DNA of 64,000 nt from Longimicrobium sp. (GCF_035474595.1 NZ_DATIND010000001.1:62001-126000); one strand, 5' to 3'. Positions 42,532 to 51,009 are shown, counted from the stretch's first letter. The notes: generated by a model not told the origin, from the letters alone. Program-made: numbers and translations.

Positions 42532-42706
42532 CGGTTTCCTCCCTCGCGGTGGGCGTGGATGCGGTGAGAACAGCGGGTTACGAGGATTGCGTCCGGCGGC
42601 AGGCTGCGCAAGGAATTTGATCGGGCGGGTCGATGCGGGAGGTGGATGAGCCGCGAGCCGGCCGGGTGGGCGGGTGGGTGCTGCGCGATGATCGAGGGAC
42701 TACCAG

Positions 42707-42744
42707 CGACGAGCGGCCCGAGGCGATCTCCGGGCCGCTCGTCG
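42707..42744. terminator. Perfect 14-bp hairpin after the lectin gene
   Basis: CGACGAGCGGCCCG (42707-42720) pairs with CGGGCCGCTCGTCG (42731-42744) with a 10-base loop. It lies 12 bases past the lectin stop on the minus strand. No T run follows. Confidence 0.75.
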
Positions 42745-42756
42745 TTCACGGCCCCC

Positions 42757-43287
42757 TCAGCCCGAGACGAGCCGCCAGAGCTGGCAGGCGCCCTGTTCCC
42801 AGTCCGAGCCGGGGTTCAGCCCCATCGTGTTGGTGCAGTGGACCGCGTCCAGGTACTGGCCTCCGTGCTTCAGCTGGAGCCGGTAGTATCCGCCGCCGGC
42901 CGGAACGAGCTTCCATAGCTGGCACGCGCCGCCCTCCCAGTCCGACCCCGGGTTCAGGCCCATGGTGGAGGTGCAGTGGTTCGCGTCCAGGTACTGCCCG
43001 CCGTGCTTCAGCTGGAGCCGGAAATATCCCCCGCCCGCGGGGACGAAGCGCCAGAGCTGGCACGCTCCCTCCTCCCAGTCCGATCCCGGGTTCAGCGAGA
43101 TGGGCGAGCCGCAGTGATCGGCGTCCAGGTACTGGCCCCCGTGCTTCAGCTGTAGCCGGAAGTACACGTCCTGCGCCGCGGCGTTGTGCGCGACCAGTCC
43201 CTGCCCGATGCCGCCGAGCAGGAGGGCGAGGATGATCCGGGTGATCCAGGACAGCGTGCGTGAGTGACGTGGGGAGGGGACGTTCAT
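42757..43287 (-). CDS. Exported ricin-type beta-trefoil lectin-like protein
   Basis: The product has 176 residues from an ATG preceded by GAGAGGTG. The signal peptide is ITRIILALLLGGIGQGLVAHNAAA-Q. The mature chain is three almost identical repeats of about 45 residues (Y(F/Y)RLQLKHGGQYLDA.HC, then LNPGSDWE.GACQLW.(F/L)V). Each has the Q-x-W motif of the ricin B fold, so it is a single complete beta-trefoil without a catalytic domain. It is secreted and probably binds glycans. The near-perfect repeat identity suggests recent internal triplication. Confidence 0.9.
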   Translation of the reverse strand: MNVPSPRHSRTLSWITRIILALLLGGIGQGLVAHNAAAQDVYFRLQLKHGGQYLDADHCGSPISLNPGSDWEEGACQLWRFVPAGGGYFRLQLKHGGQYLDANHCTSTMGLNPGSDWEGGACQLWKLVPAGGGYYRLQLKHGGQYLDAVHCTNTMGLNPGSDWEQGACQLWRLVSG

Positions 43288-43879
43288 GTGCACCTCTCTG
43301 GGGAAGGCACCGGAGCGACGTGCGGCGGAGCTGCAGCCGTTCCGGTCTGGCCGCGTTTGCCGGCGGCGCGACGCAGGGATGCATCGCGGATTGGAGCGCG
43401 AGAGGCGCCCAGCCGCCGGCCGGCGGCATCGTGCCCGGCATACGTGCACGACCCAAGCCCCGATCCAGATGTTTCTCCGCGTGCGTGCCAAACGGCCCAA
43501 TGGCTTGTCCTTCCACAACTTGCGGACTCGAGCGGCCCACCGGCGTGGTGCGGCGGGCGTGGTCCAGATGATCGTCGCGCGGGACAAGTTTGTCCCGCGA
43601 ACGGTCCTGGAAGCATGTCCGCGTGGTCTGCGGAATCATCGGCTCGGCGGCAGCGCCTGCGTCGGCGAGGGGGCGGAGTTACGCGTGGACCGTGGGAGGA
43701 ACGGAAGAGGACGCGGAGAAGGATTCCCTTCCGCGCCCTCTTTTTGTTACGATTCGGAAGAACGTGCCACGACTGGCGTACATGCGTGCATGGGCCGCAG
43801 CCACATCGTACCCCGTGGGCATAGCGCCGCCGACGAACGCTGCGCCGGAAGGTGCGCGGCGCGGCGGCGTTCCCCGCCT
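43288..43879. other. Intergenic region with an orphan plus-strand terminator
   Basis: No protein gene is convincing on either strand. At 43705-43745 an imperfect stem (GAGG.CGCGG.AAGG with CCTTCCGCG.CCCTC) is followed by TTTTTG on the plus strand. No plus-strand gene ends there, so it may mark an untranslated RNA or a decayed gene. Confidence 0.5.
43705..43745 (+). terminator. Terminator-like hairpin without an assigned gene
   Basis: The stem-loop described for this gap ends in CCCTCTTTTTG, a classical rho-independent end on the plus strand. The nearest plus-strand gene upstream is over 2 kb away. Confidence 0.6.
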
Positions 43880-44071
43880 TCAGCCCGTCGCGCAAGGGTT
43901 GTAGCAGGACTCCTGGAAGGTGCATCCCGCCTGGCAAGAGAAGTTGTTGCAGGTGTTCGCGTTCCTGGTCGCGTCGTGCGCGTGCACGGTGCCGCCCGAT
44001 TCGTTGCGCACGGACGCGGGCGCGAACGACTCCACCGCCAGGTCGTCGAGGTCCAGCTTCAGCTTGCGCAT
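43880..44071 (-). CDS. Pinensin-like RiPP (lanthipeptide) precursor, 4-Cys core
   Basis: The product has 63 residues from an ATG preceded by AAGGAG. The leader MRKLKLDLDDLAVESFAPAS matches the KLxLDxLxVxSF leader of pinensin-type class I lanthipeptides, known from Chitinophaga and common in this phylum. The middle is GGTVHAHDATRN. The core is about 20 residues with four Cys and several Ser/Thr (NTCNNFSCQAGCTFQESC then YNPC). Dehydrated Ser/Thr would link to Cys as (methyl)lanthionine rings. No LanB, LanC or transporter genes are in the window, so modification enzymes must act from elsewhere. A second precursor is at 60444. Confidence 0.8.
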   Translation of the reverse strand: MRKLKLDLDDLAVESFAPASVRNESGGTVHAHDATRNANTCNNFSCQAGCTFQESCYNPCATG

Positions 44072-44294
44072 CTCCGGCTCCTTCGGCAAAGGGTGACAGC
44101 TGCTCTGTAGTCATGAGGGCGGCAAAAACAACGCCGAATGTTCCAGTCACCGCCGCATCCTGCAGCCCGGCGGCAACTCTCGCGGAGAGGTGCCGCGGAC
44201 ACCGCTCGGACAGCGGAGCACACACGTCGGGTGATGCATCGACGATCGGACGGCGCTCGCGGCCGCGAAGCCGCGTTCCTGAGGATCCCTGAAC

Positions 44295-44966
44295 TCAGAG
44301 TCCGAACGCCTCCGTCACCTGTTCCGCCAGCTCGGCCTCGGAGATGGTGGCATCGACCGCGATCATCCGCAGGTCCAGACGCCCCGCCTCCTGGTACAGG
44401 CGCTCGGTGAACATCCGGTCGCGTTCGAGCAGGTTGGCGAGCGCGCGGTCCGGGTCGCTGGTCTTCCGGGCGATCTCCCACAGCGTGCCCCGGCTGTCGA
44501 ACGCGGCCCGGCGGAACTCGGGTGTCGGCAGCAACCAGACGGCGTGACGGGGATTGGCGAGCAGCGGCTTCACCAGCCGCGGCAGCAGCCGGAAGCCCTC
44601 CACGATCACGCCCGGCCGCGTGGGAAGGCGCAGGAGGTCTTCGATGATGAAGTGGAAGCCTTCGCCCTGGAACCAGTGGAAGGTCTCCAGCATGGTCCGC
44701 GGAGACCGGTTCAGCCACCGCTCGTCCATGTCCATCGCGGCGAACGCGGCCAGCAATGGGCAGTCGCCAGGCGTGCTGCGGCGCGCGTGATCCGGCATCA
44801 CGTCGTCGGTGGCGTAGACACGCATCCCGTGCCGCGCCGCCACCCGCCGGGCGATGGTCGACTTGCCCGCGCCGCTCCCGCCCCCGATCCAGTAGACGTG
44901 CCCCAGCCGCTCCTGCAACGCCGCGGCGTCGGCGATCTCTCCGAACGCAGGCTCGGGTTGCGTCAC
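44295..44966 (-). CDS. P-loop kinase-like protein
   Basis: The product has 223 residues with Walker A GGGSGAGKSTIARRVA after VYWIGG, then VYATDDVMPDHARR (the DxD-type acceptor region), and EGFHFIIEDLLRLPTRPGVIVEGFRLLP. The layout is that of small-molecule nucleoside/shikimate-type kinases, similar to uncharacterised (d)NMP or antibiotic kinases. It follows the 44969 gene by two bases and is presumably in one operon. The substrate is unknown. Confidence 0.8.
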   Translation of the reverse strand: MTQPEPAFGEIADAAALQERLGHVYWIGGGSGAGKSTIARRVAARHGMRVYATDDVMPDHARRSTPGDCPLLAAFAAMDMDERWLNRSPRTMLETFHWFQGEGFHFIIEDLLRLPTRPGVIVEGFRLLPRLVKPLLANPRHAVWLLPTPEFRRAAFDSRGTLWEIARKTSDPDRALANLLERDRMFTERLYQEAGRLDLRMIAVDATISEAELAEQVTEAFGL

Positions 44967-44968
44967 GG

Positions 44969-45394
44969 TTACAGATCGTATGGGTCGAAGATCTCAATCG
45001 AGAAGTGGAAGCCTTCGTAGGTCTGGATCAGCTCCACCCAGTCCTCGAAGCTCACGAACCGCCCGTCTGCTGCAACGCCGCCGTAGCCGATCCGTCCCTT
45101 CAACACGTCGTGGGACAGTGCCAGCCGCCCGCCATCCAGCCGAAGATACCGCGTAGACAGCTCGCGCCTGATCGTCTGTCTCAACCGTCCCAGCGCAAGG
45201 TATGGATCGGATTCCGACATTGCGGCGAATTCAAATCGACCCGGATCCTCGGCGACTTCCACCGCCGTGAGGAACCGGTGGTCGTCGCTGCGGGCGAAGT
45301 CGATGACGAACTCGTGGGTATCGCCGCAGCAGTCCACAAAAGACTCGCGGATCGGAAAGCCGGGATCGGCCTCTTCACTCGCCTGTCGGATCAT
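44969..45394 (-). CDS. Hypothetical cytoplasmic protein
   Basis: The product has 141 residues, no signal or membrane segment, mixed alpha/beta: ESFVDCCGDTHEFVIDFARS, HRFLTAVEVAEDPGRFEFAAM, YLRLDGGRLALSHDVLKGRIGYGGVAADGRFVSFEDWVELI. Family not recognised. It sits two bases upstream of the P-loop kinase gene, so both are likely co-expressed. Confidence 0.65.
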   Translation of the reverse strand: MIRQASEEADPGFPIRESFVDCCGDTHEFVIDFARSDDHRFLTAVEVAEDPGRFEFAAMSESDPYLALGRLRQTIRRELSTRYLRLDGGRLALSHDVLKGRIGYGGVAADGRFVSFEDWVELIQTYEGFHFSIEIFDPYDL

Positions 45395-45519
45395 GCGTGA
45401 GCCTCAGGTTGGTTGTGGTACCCGGCCACGATCATCACCCCATTCTGGCCAAGCCGACACCGTCTACCTCCGCCCGATCGCCGTTCGTCGGAGCTTCGGC
45501 CCGCCGGCCGCTGCTGGGA

Positions 45520-46539
45520 TTACTCCGGGATTTCCCAGCTTGTCGGTTCCCTTCTCGGGGCATCGTTCTTCTGATGGCGGAAGGTCGAGATGAACGCATA
45601 CACCAGCTTGCGCGCGCGATTCACTCCGCCCAGCGGACGGTGCTCCGGCAGGCTGTGCCAGGGAGTGAACGACAGGTTCTCGCCGAACTCCCTCTGCCGC
45701 TCGCTGTCGAAGCTCTGCCGCGGAATCACGATCGACGCGACTTTCCTGTATGGAGACGCGGCTTCGCTCCACTCCTTCCCGGGATCCTCGATGGGCATGG
45801 TGCCGGCGTCGGTCCGACGTTGCACCGCGAAGTCGAACCGGGCGTCGCCCGCCTCCAGCTGTCGGACCATCGCCCTGCGGAGAAAATCGTCCCCCGCGGG
45901 CTTGGGGATCGGATCGGTGGCGCTGGCCCGCGGGATCGCGGAATACTTGACGGCGGTGTCGCCCCAGAGATACGGCGTCGTGCTGAAATAGCGGACCTGC
46001 AGGGGGTTTCCGAACTTCTTCAGGGCTTTGAGGACGTTCCGGGTCATGCGCAAATGGGTCAGGTAGAACCACAGCTGCGCGACGATGCCGCTCTCCATCG
46101 CCTTCAGCAGGCCGTCGAATTCCTCGACATCTTTAGTGACGAACACCGGGGTGCTGATCAGGATGAAATCCTGCGTCTGCTCGTCCCTTTCCTCGTCCAG
46201 CAGCTTCTCGCCCGGCACGCCCATCAGCTTGATGGCCATGCCGCGAATGTCGGGCTTGCTGTCGGGGGAGATGCGGTTGCTCTGGTTGGAGAACCGGATC
46301 CAGGCGGGATACGTCTTCGGCTCCTTGAAGATGCCGATCCGGAGATCCGCCGGCAGATCCGGCTCGACGATGAATTCGGCCCTGACGACGCCGTGCATCT
46401 TCGGATGCGCGTCGCGCCGCATGATTCCGGTGGGGTTCTCCTTGACGATCTTGGCCTTGAGCCGGTCGGCGATCGATTGCGCGAAGGCGGACTCATCCGG
46501 GGGTGGGGATTCCTGGGCCAGGTGGCCGGCGAAGGCCAT
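45520..46539 (-). CDS. Catalase-like heme protein
   Basis: The product has 339 residues from an ATG after a perfect AAGGAGG. The distal side of a catalase fold is visible: HPKMHGVVRAEFIVEPDLP, with the catalytic His in KMHG, then GIFKEPKTYPAWIRFSNQSN, PDIRGMAIKLMGVPGEKL and TQDFILISTPVFV. It lacks the usual RxFSYxDxHxxRxG stretch with the proximal Tyr heme ligand; its end reads TPWHSLPEHRPLGGVNRARK. It belongs to the 'catalase-like' group that includes peroxidases and lipid-hydroperoxide enzymes. True catalase activity is doubtful. Confidence 0.85.
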   Translation of the reverse strand: MAFAGHLAQESPPPDESAFAQSIADRLKAKIVKENPTGIMRRDAHPKMHGVVRAEFIVEPDLPADLRIGIFKEPKTYPAWIRFSNQSNRISPDSKPDIRGMAIKLMGVPGEKLLDEERDEQTQDFILISTPVFVTKDVEEFDGLLKAMESGIVAQLWFYLTHLRMTRNVLKALKKFGNPLQVRYFSTTPYLWGDTAVKYSAIPRASATDPIPKPAGDDFLRRAMVRQLEAGDARFDFAVQRRTDAGTMPIEDPGKEWSEAASPYRKVASIVIPRQSFDSERQREFGENLSFTPWHSLPEHRPLGGVNRARKLVYAFISTFRHQKNDAPRREPTSWEIPE

Positions 46540-46675
46540 GACGCCTCCTTGTAGTGGATGCGAGTCCTACGGACCGCTGGACGCCGGGCGTCGCGTCGAT
46601 CTTGGCTTTCATGGTAATCGTGGCGGATTGTGGTGCACAGCCTGATCACGCTTTCCCGCGCCGCCCTGCCACAGT

Positions 46676-46690
46676 GATTCCCGCTCCGAC
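46676..46690 (+). repeat. 15-base remnant of the carB leader (copy E)
   Basis: GATTCCCGCTCCGAC is identical to bases within the carB leader at 50888-50902 and to copies B and C. Outside this core the similarity fades. With the coding remnant at 47283 it brackets the surface-adhesin-E-like gene. Confidence 0.5.
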
Positions 46691-46747
46691 CATGCCGCCG
46701 GTCGCCGTGATCCTCGTAGTCCGTCCGCCGGTGCGGACGCGTATTCA

Positions 46748-46776
46748 TTGTGGTTCCGCTGAGCACGTCCTATCCT
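46748..46776 (+). promoter_or_regulatory. Candidate promoter of the protein E-like gene
   Basis: TTGTGG (46748-46753), a 17-base spacer, then TATCCT (46771-46776), 40 bases before the ATG at 46816. Confidence 0.45.
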
Positions 46777-46815
46777 GCGGGTAATCATTTGATCCTCCAA
46801 CCGAAGGGCTCCGCG

Positions 46816-47232
46816 ATGAAGAAATCTCTCCTTCCCGTGCTCGTTCTGTCGCTCACGTTCGCGGCTGTGGAGTGCCGTGCGCAGCGAGTGCGTAATCCCT
46901 GGGCTCCCGTGAACCGCGATCCGGTGGGCAACACGCTTTATTTCCTGAAGGACAGCGTTGTCGAGGAAGGCAACGGCGTTCGCGTAGCGTGGCTCCGGAT
47001 CACGTACAAATTCCTCACGCAGCACGGAATGGCAAGCGGGTTCGGGCCCTTGCACGACATGGTGGAGATGCGCTATCGATTCGATTGTCCCGGCCGTCGC
47101 CTCCAGCGGCTGGAAAGCCGTGAGCGGATGGCCGGCGAGATCGTGCACGAGCATCCCGCCAACCCGGACGCCCCGTGGGAACTTCCGAACACCAGTCCAG
47201 TCCTGCGCGACGCATGGAGACGGGTGTGTTGA
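46816..47232 (+). CDS. Exported protein of the surface-adhesin protein E type
   Basis: The product has 138 residues with a signal peptide (MKKSLLPVLVLSLTFAAVEC, cut near CRA-Q). The mature chain follows the protein E-like layout: NTLYFLKDSVVEEGNGVRVAWLR, then MRYRFDCPGRRLQRLES, and a C-terminal PNTSPVLRDAWRRVC with the paired Cys of the family. Haemophilus protein E is a surface adhesin, but relatives in environmental bacteria have unknown roles. It lies between two carB-leader remnants, the only cargo in this region on the plus strand. Confidence 0.75.
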   Translation: MKKSLLPVLVLSLTFAAVECRAQRVRNPWAPVNRDPVGNTLYFLKDSVVEEGNGVRVAWLRITYKFLTQHGMASGFGPLHDMVEMRYRFDCPGRRLQRLESRERMAGEIVHEHPANPDAPWELPNTSPVLRDAWRRVC

Positions 47233-47282
47233 CGATCTCCAGGCACTCTACGGAACCACGGAGTACGTCCGCGCGGGCCCAG

Positions 47283-47356
47283 GCGGACCGGCCTCGATAG
47301 CATCCTGATCCTCGGCAGCGGGCCCATCGTGACCGGGCAGGCGGCCGAGTTCGACT
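47283..47356 (+). pseudogene. carB: carB 5' fragment, copy A
   Basis: These 74 bases correspond to carB codons 4-28: GACAGCATCC-like then ATCCTCGGCAGCGGGCCCAT and CGGGCAGGCGGCCGAGTTCG, with a few substitutions. It ends in GAC TGA, so it reads [17 protein letters not shown]-stop. No leader is attached. It ends 14 bases before the stop of the 47371 cargo gene. Confidence 0.85.
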
Positions 47357-47370
47357 GAGACAGATTACCG

Positions 47371-48321
47371 TCAGGATGACTGATCTAGGCCGGCGGTCGA
47401 GTCTTCGGGTACCTTGGATGCACTCGAAGATTTCTCCTTGAGCTTGTTGCGTTCGATCGACACACCCCAGCCATAAACATCTGGATCCCCTGGATACAAA
47501 TGCATGCGAGATGAGCGGAGACGCCCAAAGAACCACCTTGGCGGTGCCAACTCCGTAGGAAAGTTTGGCTCAGAGTCCGGCCAGATCGTAGATGCTATTA
47601 CGGAGACGAGCAGAGCCGGAAGCAGGACTGCCAGAACGGGAAGGACGAGTAGCCACACATAATCCCAACTTCCGGTCGTCCAACGGTAAACCAGAGGAGT
47701 AAGAACCAACGCAGCAAGCTGCAGAACAATTCCAAGACTACATCCGACTATGTCGAGGAGACCACTAGACTTGGCTTCAGAGGCCGATTTTACCCCCTCA
47801 GGCATTCCGATTACATCCCCTAACACCTTGATCTCACCACCCGGGGCGGTAGTGAGTACTTTTACCAGTCCACCATCCAAATGGTCGAGAAAGTCGAATT
47901 GTATGAGTGCTGTTCCGCCGTCGGCTCGCAACTCTGGAGCGACCACACGAAAGTTCGTAACCTCGCGCCGCACGCCAGCCCCGGAAATGTCGAGCACGCG
48001 CGGGCTATGAACTTCTAAACGAAGGGGATTCGCCGGAGCGATATCCGAATTGCGAATGGGTTCACGTCCAAGATTCGCAATCCGCACGAAGCGTACGAAG
48101 GCACTGTCTATGATCTCCTCTTCTGCTCCTTTCCGCTGATAACGGATAGACAGCGAAAATTCATCGTCAGGCGACAGCGCAGTAGCAAGCGGAACTGCCG
48201 GCGTTACGTCAAACTGGAGTTCCTTACGTCGGGTCGCAGAACGCGCATAGTAAATCGCGTAGATGAATCCTGCGATTGATGCAATCCCGCCAATCAACCC
48301 GATTGCTTCAAGGGTGGTCAC
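47371..48321 (-). CDS. Cargo 1: membrane protein of unknown function
   Basis: The product has 316 residues. A helix at the N-terminus (LEAIGLIGGIASIAGFIYAIYYA) is followed by a soluble beta-rich region (RKELQFDVTPAVPL, VRFVRIANLGREPIRNSDIAP, LRLEVHSPRVLDISGAGV). Two further helices at about 195-250 (CSLGIVLQLAALVLTPLVY; WLLVLPVLAVLLPALLVSVI) lead to a hydrophilic tail with KEKSSSASK. The family is not recognised. Codons are clearly more A/T-rich than in carB or other neighbours. The stop abuts carB remnant A and the start precedes remnant B. Confidence 0.75.
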   Translation of the reverse strand: MTTLEAIGLIGGIASIAGFIYAIYYARSATRRKELQFDVTPAVPLATALSPDDEFSLSIRYQRKGAEEEIIDSAFVRFVRIANLGREPIRNSDIAPANPLRLEVHSPRVLDISGAGVRREVTNFRVVAPELRADGGTALIQFDFLDHLDGGLVKVLTTAPGGEIKVLGDVIGMPEGVKSASEAKSSGLLDIVGCSLGIVLQLAALVLTPLVYRWTTGSWDYVWLLVLPVLAVLLPALLVSVIASTIWPDSEPNFPTELAPPRWFFGRLRSSRMHLYPGDPDVYGWGVSIERNKLKEKSSSASKVPEDSTAGLDQSS

Positions 48322-48428
48322 GTACGGTTCGGGGGCTAAGTTGGAAACCGCGCATGCGTTCAGCGGAGATGTAGAAGGTATTCAGGTGTTTTTGGTTCGA
48401 CAAGCCGGTGGCGGAGTTGCCTCACCTT

Positions 48429-48644
48429 TCCTCCACTCCCCCGGCCGCATAGATTCCCGCTCCGACCGACACACTCGCGTCACGCCTGCGCCGGCCCAGC
48501 CCCTCGGGGGGGATGGGCCGGCGCTCGTGCGAACGCGCGCAGCACACGCATCTCAGACGCAAGCGAAACAGGCCGGTGCCCAAGCTGACCGACCTCCACA
48601 GCATCCTCATCCTCGGCAGCGGGCCCATCGTGATCGGGCAGGCG
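48429..48644 (+). pseudogene. carB: carB leader plus 5' fragment, copy B
   Basis: About 215 bases align with the intact carB leader and first 22 codons (50870-51075), including the GCGCCGGCCC...GGGCCGGCGC hairpin and the AGACGCAAGCGAAACAGGCC stretch. The start codon is GTG (48576). The reading [20 protein letters not shown] then QA joins unrelated sequence and stops after 26 codons, 6 bases before the stop of the next cargo gene. Identity is about 90%. Confidence 0.9.
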
Positions 48645-48662
48645 CGCGCCGGCTAACGGGGG

Positions 48663-49643
48663 TTACTTTCCGAGCAGCGACCAGACGTTGAAGCCCACGC
48701 CCAAGCCGAGCCATGCCCGCCGGTCGTAGTCCCACTGGTGTGCCACGCTGCCGACCGCGAAATCCACGCCTCCGAAGAGTCCGAACTCCAAGCCCCGGAA
48801 CCCTGCCAGCACCGTCAGCCCCGGCGACAGAACACCCACGTTCGTCTCACTGGTAACGGGCTTCGCAGCCGACAAGCTGGTTGCCGAATCCACCTCAACC
48901 GTTGAGGCGCCGAAAAATCCGCCGAGCGTAATCGACCAGTCCTTCTGGATCTCGTTGTCACCATGGTTCAGGTACGTGTAGCGCACTCTACCCCAGGTGT
49001 ACCCGCCGTAGACAGCGGTTGTGAGGCCGGTACCCACGCTCGCGGATATCTGCTGCCCGTTATTCGCCCGGTATCCGGGGCGGTACTGGATCGGGATCGT
49101 GACCGCGCCGATCGTCCGAGCGTGGTAGCGAAACTGCAGCGACTGCCGGTTCTTCAACTGGAAGTAGTAGTCGATGTCCCGCACCTCCTCGGGTGTGAGG
49201 TGGACCGTCGGGGAGTCTGTCCGCGGAATGGGATTGACTGGGGGCCAGAAGTTCACGTGCAGGCGCGAGGGTTGCTCTTCGTCCACGTAGATGGTAGCGC
49301 GGTGACCAGGGAACGCGAGCGCGCGAGAGGGACCGGCTGCGATCGAGTCGTCCGTCGGCAGTTTGTACGGGTAACTCAACTCGAGCGTGTCATCGGCTTT
49401 CTCGGTCCTGGTGACCAACGCACCGGCGCGAAGGTTGGGGTTGACGTGATTCGGCCCATAGTCCCACATCAACGAGATGGTGTCGGCCGCAGTCGCGGCG
49501 CGGTCGAGCGGCTTCATCAGGATCGTCATCCGTGGGATCGTGACCCTGTACCCGATCTGAGTGGGCTGCGCGGCGGCCGGATGCAAAAATGCTGAGAGCA
49601 TCAGGAAGAGGGCCCCGATCCAGCTTACGCGTGAACGAGACAT
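48663..49643 (-). CDS. Cargo 2: exported outer-membrane-like protein
   Basis: From the ATG at 49643 the product has 326 residues with a signal peptide (WIGALFLMLSAFLHPAAA-Q). The mature part is beta-rich, with alternating strands (TIPIQYRPGYRANNGQQISA, YGGYTWGRVRYTYLNHGD, WSITLGGFFGAST, FGLFGGVDFAVGSV) ending in a hydrophobic strand YDRRAWLGLGVGFNVWSLLGK as in outer-membrane barrels. The family is not recognised. The frame is open upstream to 49880 but crosses carB remnant C, so the shorter start is preferred. Confidence 0.75.
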   Translation of the reverse strand: MSRSRVSWIGALFLMLSAFLHPAAAQPTQIGYRVTIPRMTILMKPLDRAATAADTISLMWDYGPNHVNPNLRAGALVTRTEKADDTLELSYPYKLPTDDSIAAGPSRALAFPGHRATIYVDEEQPSRLHVNFWPPVNPIPRTDSPTVHLTPEEVRDIDYYFQLKNRQSLQFRYHARTIGAVTIPIQYRPGYRANNGQQISASVGTGLTTAVYGGYTWGRVRYTYLNHGDNEIQKDWSITLGGFFGASTVEVDSATSLSAAKPVTSETNVGVLSPGLTVLAGFRGLEFGLFGGVDFAVGSVAHQWDYDRRAWLGLGVGFNVWSLLGK

Positions 49644-49822
49644 GGGTGGTTTCTGGTTCTGGGTGCGTGGGCGGGTGAGCCGAGTGCAGCACCCGCAGCC
49701 CGGCAGTATGGATGGACGTGGCCGAGAATTTTTCCGTACTTTGCGGACTTCCATGGCGGCGCTATTGAACGAGAGGCGGTCTTGCTGTCGAGGGAGCCCT
49801 TCCGACGAATAGAGCCCCGTAT

Positions 49823-50056
49823 GATTCCCGCTCCGACTGACATCCTCGCGTCCGCCTGCGCCGGCCCAGCCCTCGAGCACGCCGGCGCTCGTGCGAACGC
49901 GCGCAGCACACGCATCCAGCAGCCAGGCGAAACAGGCCGATGCCCAGGTGGACCGACCTCCACAGGGTCCTCATCCTCGGCAGCGGGCCCATCGTGATCG
50001 GGCAGGCGGCCGAGTTCGACTGCTCGGGGACGCAGGCCGTCCGCGCGCTGGGCGAA
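49823..50056 (+). pseudogene. carB: carB leader plus 5' fragment, copy C
   Basis: It aligns with the carB leader and about 39 codons. The ATG at 49940 opens a frame that starts [20 protein letters not shown] and follows CarB to QAVRAL, then runs into unrelated sequence to a stop at 50209 (89 codons in all). The leader hairpin is shortened but still pairs. If transcribed, it would make a short chimeric peptide that has no ATP-grasp or synthase function. Confidence 0.88.
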
Positions 50057-50129
50057 GTGGACGGAACTACGTCGTATCTCCCCACCTGCAATCCAACGTA
50101 CTTGGGATTGTTTCTCTCGCCGCGGGCAG

Positions 50130-50729
50130 TTACGACGGTTCACCCCGGGTGCCTACTGTCTCTTCGTGAGCAAGCTTCGACCCTCGATCCTCAGCGCGCA
50201 GATGAGTGAGGAACAAGCAGATGGTGCTAAGGCAGAAAAGCACCATCTGAAGCGATCTAAGGAAATTCTGATCCAGAACTGCACCGTCTGCCCCGGGGGG
50301 CGATTTCACGCGTTCCTGAAGCTGGAGCCAGTCTGTATCAGTGGCAGGCCGAGGAGAGTTTAGGACAACGTCAGTAACATACCGCGCATTTGCCTGATCG
50401 AAGTGACGACCAATGTGATCATCCATCTCAATCGCCGCCAATGTCATCGCAGCCGCGATTATGATTAGGAGAAAGAGGGCGGACCACGAATCAAAGCCAT
50501 TGCCGCCCGCTTTCTTAGCGCGTGTTCGTATCGCCAATCCGAGAAAAATTATCGATGCAAAGGACCATTCCGGTAAGTAGAAGATTCCAAACGGCAGATC
50601 GAAGTGAAAAGCGGTTACCACGAAAAGCACTGCGAGAATCGGCAGTAGGGGATATGCCACATCACCAACGAGTAATTCGAATAGCCTGACAGTTGAAGAA
50701 AGCACGCTCAGTGATCGGGGGAATTTCAT
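50130..50729 (-). CDS. Cargo 3: membrane protein of unknown function
   Basis: From the ATG at 50729 (a TTG nine codons earlier is possible) the product has 199 residues. There are four hydrophobic segments: [51 protein letters not shown] and [16 protein letters not shown] soluble loop ([20 protein letters not shown] to [14 protein letters not shown]) lies between helices 3 and 4. The family is not recognised. It is A/T-rich compared with the flanks. The stop faces carB remnant C and the start faces the intact carB leader. Confidence 0.72.
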   Translation of the reverse strand: MKFPRSLSVLSSTVRLFELLVGDVAYPLLPILAVLFVVTAFHFDLPFGIFYLPEWSFASIIFLGLAIRTRAKKAGGNGFDSWSALFLLIIIAAAMTLAAIEMDDHIGRHFDQANARYVTDVVLNSPRPATDTDWLQLQERVKSPPGADGAVLDQNFLRSLQMVLFCLSTICLFLTHLRAEDRGSKLAHEETVGTRGEPS

Positions 50730-50816
50730 GGGAAGGAGTTCGTGGCTGGATGTCAAGGGAGAAAGCTCGCGGTCAGGAGCGTGTAATTCTTGTTGTGCAT
50801 GCGCGTGGTTGCAAGG

Positions 50817-50846
50817 TTGCCGAGCGTGCCTTTACCGCTCTACGCC
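50817..50846 (+). promoter_or_regulatory. Candidate carB promoter
   Basis: TTGCCG (50817-50822), an 18-base spacer and TACGCC (50841-50846). The TTGCCG/TACGC(T/C) pair is like that upstream of the HTH gene at 58350. It lies upstream of the conserved leader and is not present in copy B. Confidence 0.35.
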
Positions 50847-50869
50847 ACGGTGTTCGCAAAGACTTTCCC

Positions 50870-51009
50870 CACCGTTCCCGACCGCATAGATTCCCGCTCC
50901 GACGACTACCCTCGCGTCGCGCCTGCGCCGGCCCAGCCCCTCGGGGACGGGCCGGCGCTCGTGCGAACGCGCGCAGCACACGCATCTCAGACGCAAGCGA
51001 AACAGGCCG
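50870..51009 (+). promoter_or_regulatory. carB leader with G+C-rich hairpin, parent of the repeats
   Basis: The leader contains GCGCCGGCCC (50925-50934) pairing perfectly with GGGCCGGCGC (50949-50958), and an inner CCCC/GGGG stem, followed by about 50 bases to the start codon. Copies B and C keep this hairpin. It could be an attenuator or a recombination target; nothing in it matches a known riboswitch that I can identify. Confidence 0.6.

Noticed and set aside
49644-49880. Upstream extension of cargo 2
   Set aside because: It would run into the carB remnant C and lacks a signal peptide; the ATG at 49643 begins with a proper signal sequence.
46676-51009. carB remnants as ends of an insertion sequence
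   Set aside because: There are no terminal inverted repeats, target duplications of IS type or transposase genes. The repeated unit is leader plus coding sequence of a host gene.
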